A stretch of 64,000 nt of DNA from NCBI RefSeq assembly GCF_001423945.1, contig NZ_LMPU01000014.1, positions 83,460 to 147,459 on the forward strand, given 5' to 3'. The position numbers and the translations under genes were made by a program. Source of the stretch: Pedobacter sp. Leaf194 (GTDB lineage: Bacteria; Bacteroidota; Bacteroidia; Sphingobacteriales; Sphingobacteriaceae). Shown piece after piece: positions 61,377-64,000 of this stretch; position 1 is the first letter of the stretch, and each line of letters opens with the position of its first letter. The notes below the pieces were generated by a model. That model saw nothing but the letters and a program-made list of their open reading frames with translations, had not been told where the DNA came from and did no database searches.

Positions 61377-63818
61377 ATGAACACATTTTACAAAATTGCA
61401 CTAGTAATTACAGCCGTATTCTCATCAGCGAGCATTTTTGCGCAAACCACAACAAAAACCAATGTTACCGGGACCATCCTTGATGAAAATAAAAAACCTG
61501 CAGACTTTGTGACTGTAGTCTTGTTAAAAGCAGCCGATTCGAGCGTTATTAAAACAGCATTGACAGACCAGAATGGAAGTTTTGGTTTTACAGTTTCTGC
61601 CAAAGGCGACTATTTTTATAAAGCCAGCAACATGGGTTACAAAACAATTAAGAGTAAAGTAATTTCCATATTAAATGAAAATCAGAAAGTAGACTTTGGC
61701 ACCGCTCAGCTGGTTTCAGCTACTCAAAATTTAAAGGAAGTTACCGTAGCCATAACGAAACCGCTAATCGAAAGGAAAATGGATAAAGTTGTTATGAACG
61801 TTTCGAGTAGTGCTGTTATGACTGGCTCTAATGCCCTGGAGGTTTTGCAAAAAGCACCCGGAGTATCTGTAGATCAGAATGATAACATTTCGATGCAGGG
61901 AAAGCAAGGCGTTTTGATTCAGCTTGATGGAAAGCAGACCTACATGAGCAGTGCAGATGTAGCAAATTTACTTCGGAATATGCAGAGCTCTGAGATTGAA
62001 ACTATAGAATTAATTACCAATCCATCATCAAAATACGATGCCTCGGGCAACTCTGGTATCATCAATATTAAAACAAAGAAAAGCAAAAGTGGTGGTACTA
62101 ATGGGAGTTTAAACGCAACCGCCGGATATGGTAAAAATTTTCGTGGAAATGCAGGCTTAAACCTAAATCACAGAACTCAGAAACTGAACCTTTTTGGCAA
62201 CTACAATTACGGCAACACAGAGCGGCAGAATTTGATAACTATAGATCGAATCTCTAATGGCACACCAGATACTTATTTTATGCAGGCGGGCGAAAGCAGG
62301 CGGAAGCAACAAAACAACAATTTTAAAGCGGGTATAGATTATTTCATCGATAAGAAAAATACAATCGGCTTGTTGGTGAACGGGTATTTTAACCATGGCA
62401 CGGAAGCATCAATGAATAATACTTTAATTGGCCCCTCGTTTCAAAAAGTCGATTCTTCGCTGGTTTCAAACAGTCTCCAAACCAATAAATACAATAACCT
62501 GTCTTACAATTTAAATTACAAATCAGTTTTAGATACCGCTGGCTCCGAACTTTCTGTTGATGTAGATTATTCGAAATATGACGGAAACGATGGTTCAGAT
62601 TATGAGAATGATTATCGTTTCGCTAACGGCAACAGGATTCGTCCGGTTATTTATACCCGAAATAATACGCCATCTAAAATAGATATCAAAGCTTTCAAAG
62701 CCGATTATAATGTTGGTTTAAGCAAAACCGTTAAGTTGGAAGCAGGCGTAAAAAGCAGCTGGGTTAAAACTGATAACGATTTACAGGCGGAGGAATTGGT
62801 AAACAATAACTGGCAAAATGATGTTCGTCGCAGCAACCAGTTTATTTATGATGAAAATGTTAATGCGGCTTACACAAACATTAACAAACAATTTAAAAAT
62901 ACCAGTATACAACTTGGCCTGCGGGTTGAGCAAACCAATTCTAAGGGAAATCTTGCTACCACAAATACAATTGTAGAAAGAAGCTATTGGGACTTTTTTC
63001 CAACGCTGTTTGTACAACAAACGCTTTCTAAAAATAACCAGCTTGGCTTTTCCTACAGTCGCCGGATTGACCGCCCAAGTTACGATGCTTTGAACCCTTT
63101 CATTTACTACCTGGATCAATATACTTATAACAAAGGAAATCCATTCTTAAAACCTCAGTACACAAACAACGTTGAATTGAGCTATACTTTTAAACAAAAA
63201 TATATGCTTTCGTTGGGTTACAGCAGAACAACCGACGTAATTACAGAAGTATTGTTGCCAGATGCGGCACAGAAAGCGTTATACCAAACGAACGAGAATT
63301 TAGCCAAAAATATCAGCTACAATGCAAACCTGAATATTCCTGTTCAGGTGGCTAAATGGTGGCAAATGAATAATAATTTAAATGTTTTCTACCTAAGTTT
63401 TGAAGCCCCTGATTTAGCAGGAACCGCGTTGAAGACAGGTAAAACATCTTTCCAGTTTAAATCTCAGCAAAGCTTTACCATCGTTAGCGGCCTCACTGCA
63501 GAACTAAATGGCAGCTACGAATCTCCACTGGATTATGGAACATTGCGCATAAAATCGCGTTACTCTATCGATGCCGGCCTAAGCAAATCGCTAATGAATA
63601 AAAAAGCAAGTTTGAAACTGGCTTTGTCTGATGTGTTTAATACTTATAAAAATGATTTGTCTAGCGGTTATCCGGGTTTGAAATATGATGTTCATCAAAA
63701 AAATGAAAGTCAGATTGCCAGAATAAGTTTCACTTATCGGTTTGGCAAGAATGAGATTAAACCTGCACGCAGACGCTCAACAGGAACCGAATCGGAACAA
63801 GGTAGAATGAAGAATTAG
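61377..63818 (+). CDS. Outer-membrane beta-barrel, TonB-dependent receptor with carboxypeptidase-like domain
   Basis: 813 residues from the ATG at 61377, which begins a clean signal peptide (MNTFYKIALVITAVFSSASIFAQ); an ATG 15 codons earlier gives a non-signal start. A carboxypeptidase-regulatory-like domain (about 28-110), a plug with NALEVLQKAPGVSVDQNDNI and MQGKQGVLIQLDGKQTYMS, and a barrel ending ARISFTYRFGKNE. This is the outer_membrane_beta-barrel (OMP_b-brl_3) receptor kind, not SusC. Substrate unknown. The C-terminal tail (KPARRRSTGTESEQGRMKN) is polar and beyond the barrel. Confidence 0.88.
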   Translation: MNTFYKIALVITAVFSSASIFAQTTTKTNVTGTILDENKKPADFVTVVLLKAADSSVIKTALTDQNGSFGFTVSAKGDYFYKASNMGYKTIKSKVISILNENQKVDFGTAQLVSATQNLKEVTVAITKPLIERKMDKVVMNVSSSAVMTGSNALEVLQKAPGVSVDQNDNISMQGKQGVLIQLDGKQTYMSSADVANLLRNMQSSEIETIELITNPSSKYDASGNSGIINIKTKKSKSGGTNGSLNATAGYGKNFRGNAGLNLNHRTQKLNLFGNYNYGNTERQNLITIDRISNGTPDTYFMQAGESRRKQQNNNFKAGIDYFIDKKNTIGLLVNGYFNHGTEASMNNTLIGPSFQKVDSSLVSNSLQTNKYNNLSYNLNYKSVLDTAGSELSVDVDYSKYDGNDGSDYENDYRFANGNRIRPVIYTRNNTPSKIDIKAFKADYNVGLSKTVKLEAGVKSSWVKTDNDLQAEELVNNNWQNDVRRSNQFIYDENVNAAYTNINKQFKNTSIQLGLRVEQTNSKGNLATTNTIVERSYWDFFPTLFVQQTLSKNNQLGFSYSRRIDRPSYDALNPFIYYLDQYTYNKGNPFLKPQYTNNVELSYTFKQKYMLSLGYSRTTDVITEVLLPDAAQKALYQTNENLAKNISYNANLNIPVQVAKWWQMNNNLNVFYLSFEAPDLAGTALKTGKTSFQFKSQQSFTIVSGLTAELNGSYESPLDYGTLRIKSRYSIDAGLSKSLMNKKASLKLALSDVFNTYKNDLSSGYPGLKYDVHQKNESQIARISFTYRFGKNEIKPARRRSTGTESEQGRMKN

Positions 63819-63884
63819 AGACCCGTTAAGCCTTTACTGGCTTCTCGGCTTAAAAGCCTAAAGAAAAAAAGGCCGGTGATTTAA

Positions 63885-64000
63885 ATGAAGTGCACCCGAA
63901 AAGTTAGACAAATTTAATTTAATTAATAATATGATGAGCTCGGTATTTAACCGGGCTCATTCCTTTTAGATTAAGTTTGATTCTGTCATTGTTATAATTC
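63885..64000 (-). mobile_element. End of an IS3-family insertion sequence, cut by window edge
   Basis: Begins near 63885 with GAAGTGCACCCGAAAAGTTA, a typical IS3-family terminal inverted repeat. The 3' end of a transposase frame lies just inside, so the element extends to the right, out of view. The left boundary is estimated from the repeat, and no target duplication can be checked. Confidence 0.75.
63919..64000 (-). CDS. IS3-family transposase (OrfB) C-terminus, partial
   Basis: The last 26 codons and stop of a transposase: the translation contains NNDRIKLNLKGMSPVKYR, the conserved tail of IS3/IS150-group OrfB integrases (compare YNxxRIKxxLxGLSPVxYR). The 5' end is outside the window. The catalytic DDE residues are not in view. 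Confidence 0.82.
   Translation of the reverse strand, partial: NYNNDRIKLNLKGMSPVKYRAHHIIN

Noticed and set aside
1..64000. tRNA, rRNA or CRISPR arrays
   Set aside because: No cloverleaf, rRNA-like stretch or regularly spaced repeats were seen by eye. aspS and glnS are not accompanied by tRNA genes.

Overview
The window looks like chromosomal DNA of a Sphingobacteriaceae-type Bacteroidota, most likely Pedobacter or a close relative. The signs are a SusC/SusD pair, a GldD gliding/type IX secretion lipoprotein, TAnnTTTG promoter elements, few Shine-Dalgarno sites, an AT-rich composition and many short lipoproteins. The genus is inferred from gene content only.

Layout. 1-1.6 kb: edge of an ALDH7-like aldehyde dehydrogenase and a secreted NTF2-like protein. 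1.8-8 kb: housekeeping run of a TPR protein, a ComA-like phosphosulfolactate synthase, aroE, gldD, an MBL hydrolase, a LolC/E-like permease and a lipoprotein. 8-13.7 kb: sodium/solute symporter, CsaA-like protein, TadA-like deaminase, and an oxidative-stress group (sodA, oxyR with both redox cysteines, an AhpD-like protein). 13.7-40.1 kb: a large pectin utilisation locus. 40-48.8 kb: RlmI-like methyltransferase, MHS transporter with a small partner, bestrophin, Pr6Pr-like protein, TerC, a thioredoxin-like protein, and an ECF sigma/anti-sigma/beta-repeat protein operon. 49-61 kb: aspS, an envelope-stress cassette (AI-2E family, YtxH, holin-like), a sigma-54 response regulator, crotonase, a B12-binding protein, glnS, an amidase and an M49-like peptidase. 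61.3-64 kb: an outer-membrane TonB receptor and the 3' end of an IS3-family element cut by the window edge.

The pectin locus is the centre of the window. Secreted enzymes de-esterify pectin (two CE8 pectin methylesterases, two CE12-like acetylesterases) and cut it (GH28, PL10, GH105, GH43). A SusC/SusD pair imports oligomers and an ExuT-like MFS carrier imports galacturonate. UxaC, UxaB, UxaA, KdgK and KdgA then convert galacturonate to pyruvate and glyceraldehyde-3-phosphate, and a GapN-type NADP-dependent dehydrogenase takes the triose onward. A LacI-family regulator sits divergent to susC. Copies of a CG-centred motif, TGCAATCGTTnCC, lie upstream of susC/lacI, of the GH43/CE8 divergon and of GH28, with a weaker copy before kdgK, and form a plausible operator set.

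No clear new defence or secretion system is visible. The best leads are: (i) the LacI operator set; (ii) an ECF-type promoter shared by the sigma operon and the TonB receptor 12 kb away; (iii) a response regulator whose frame seems to begin at a non-canonical ATT; (iv) gapN built into the uronate operon; and (v) a GH105 fused to an extra C-terminal domain.
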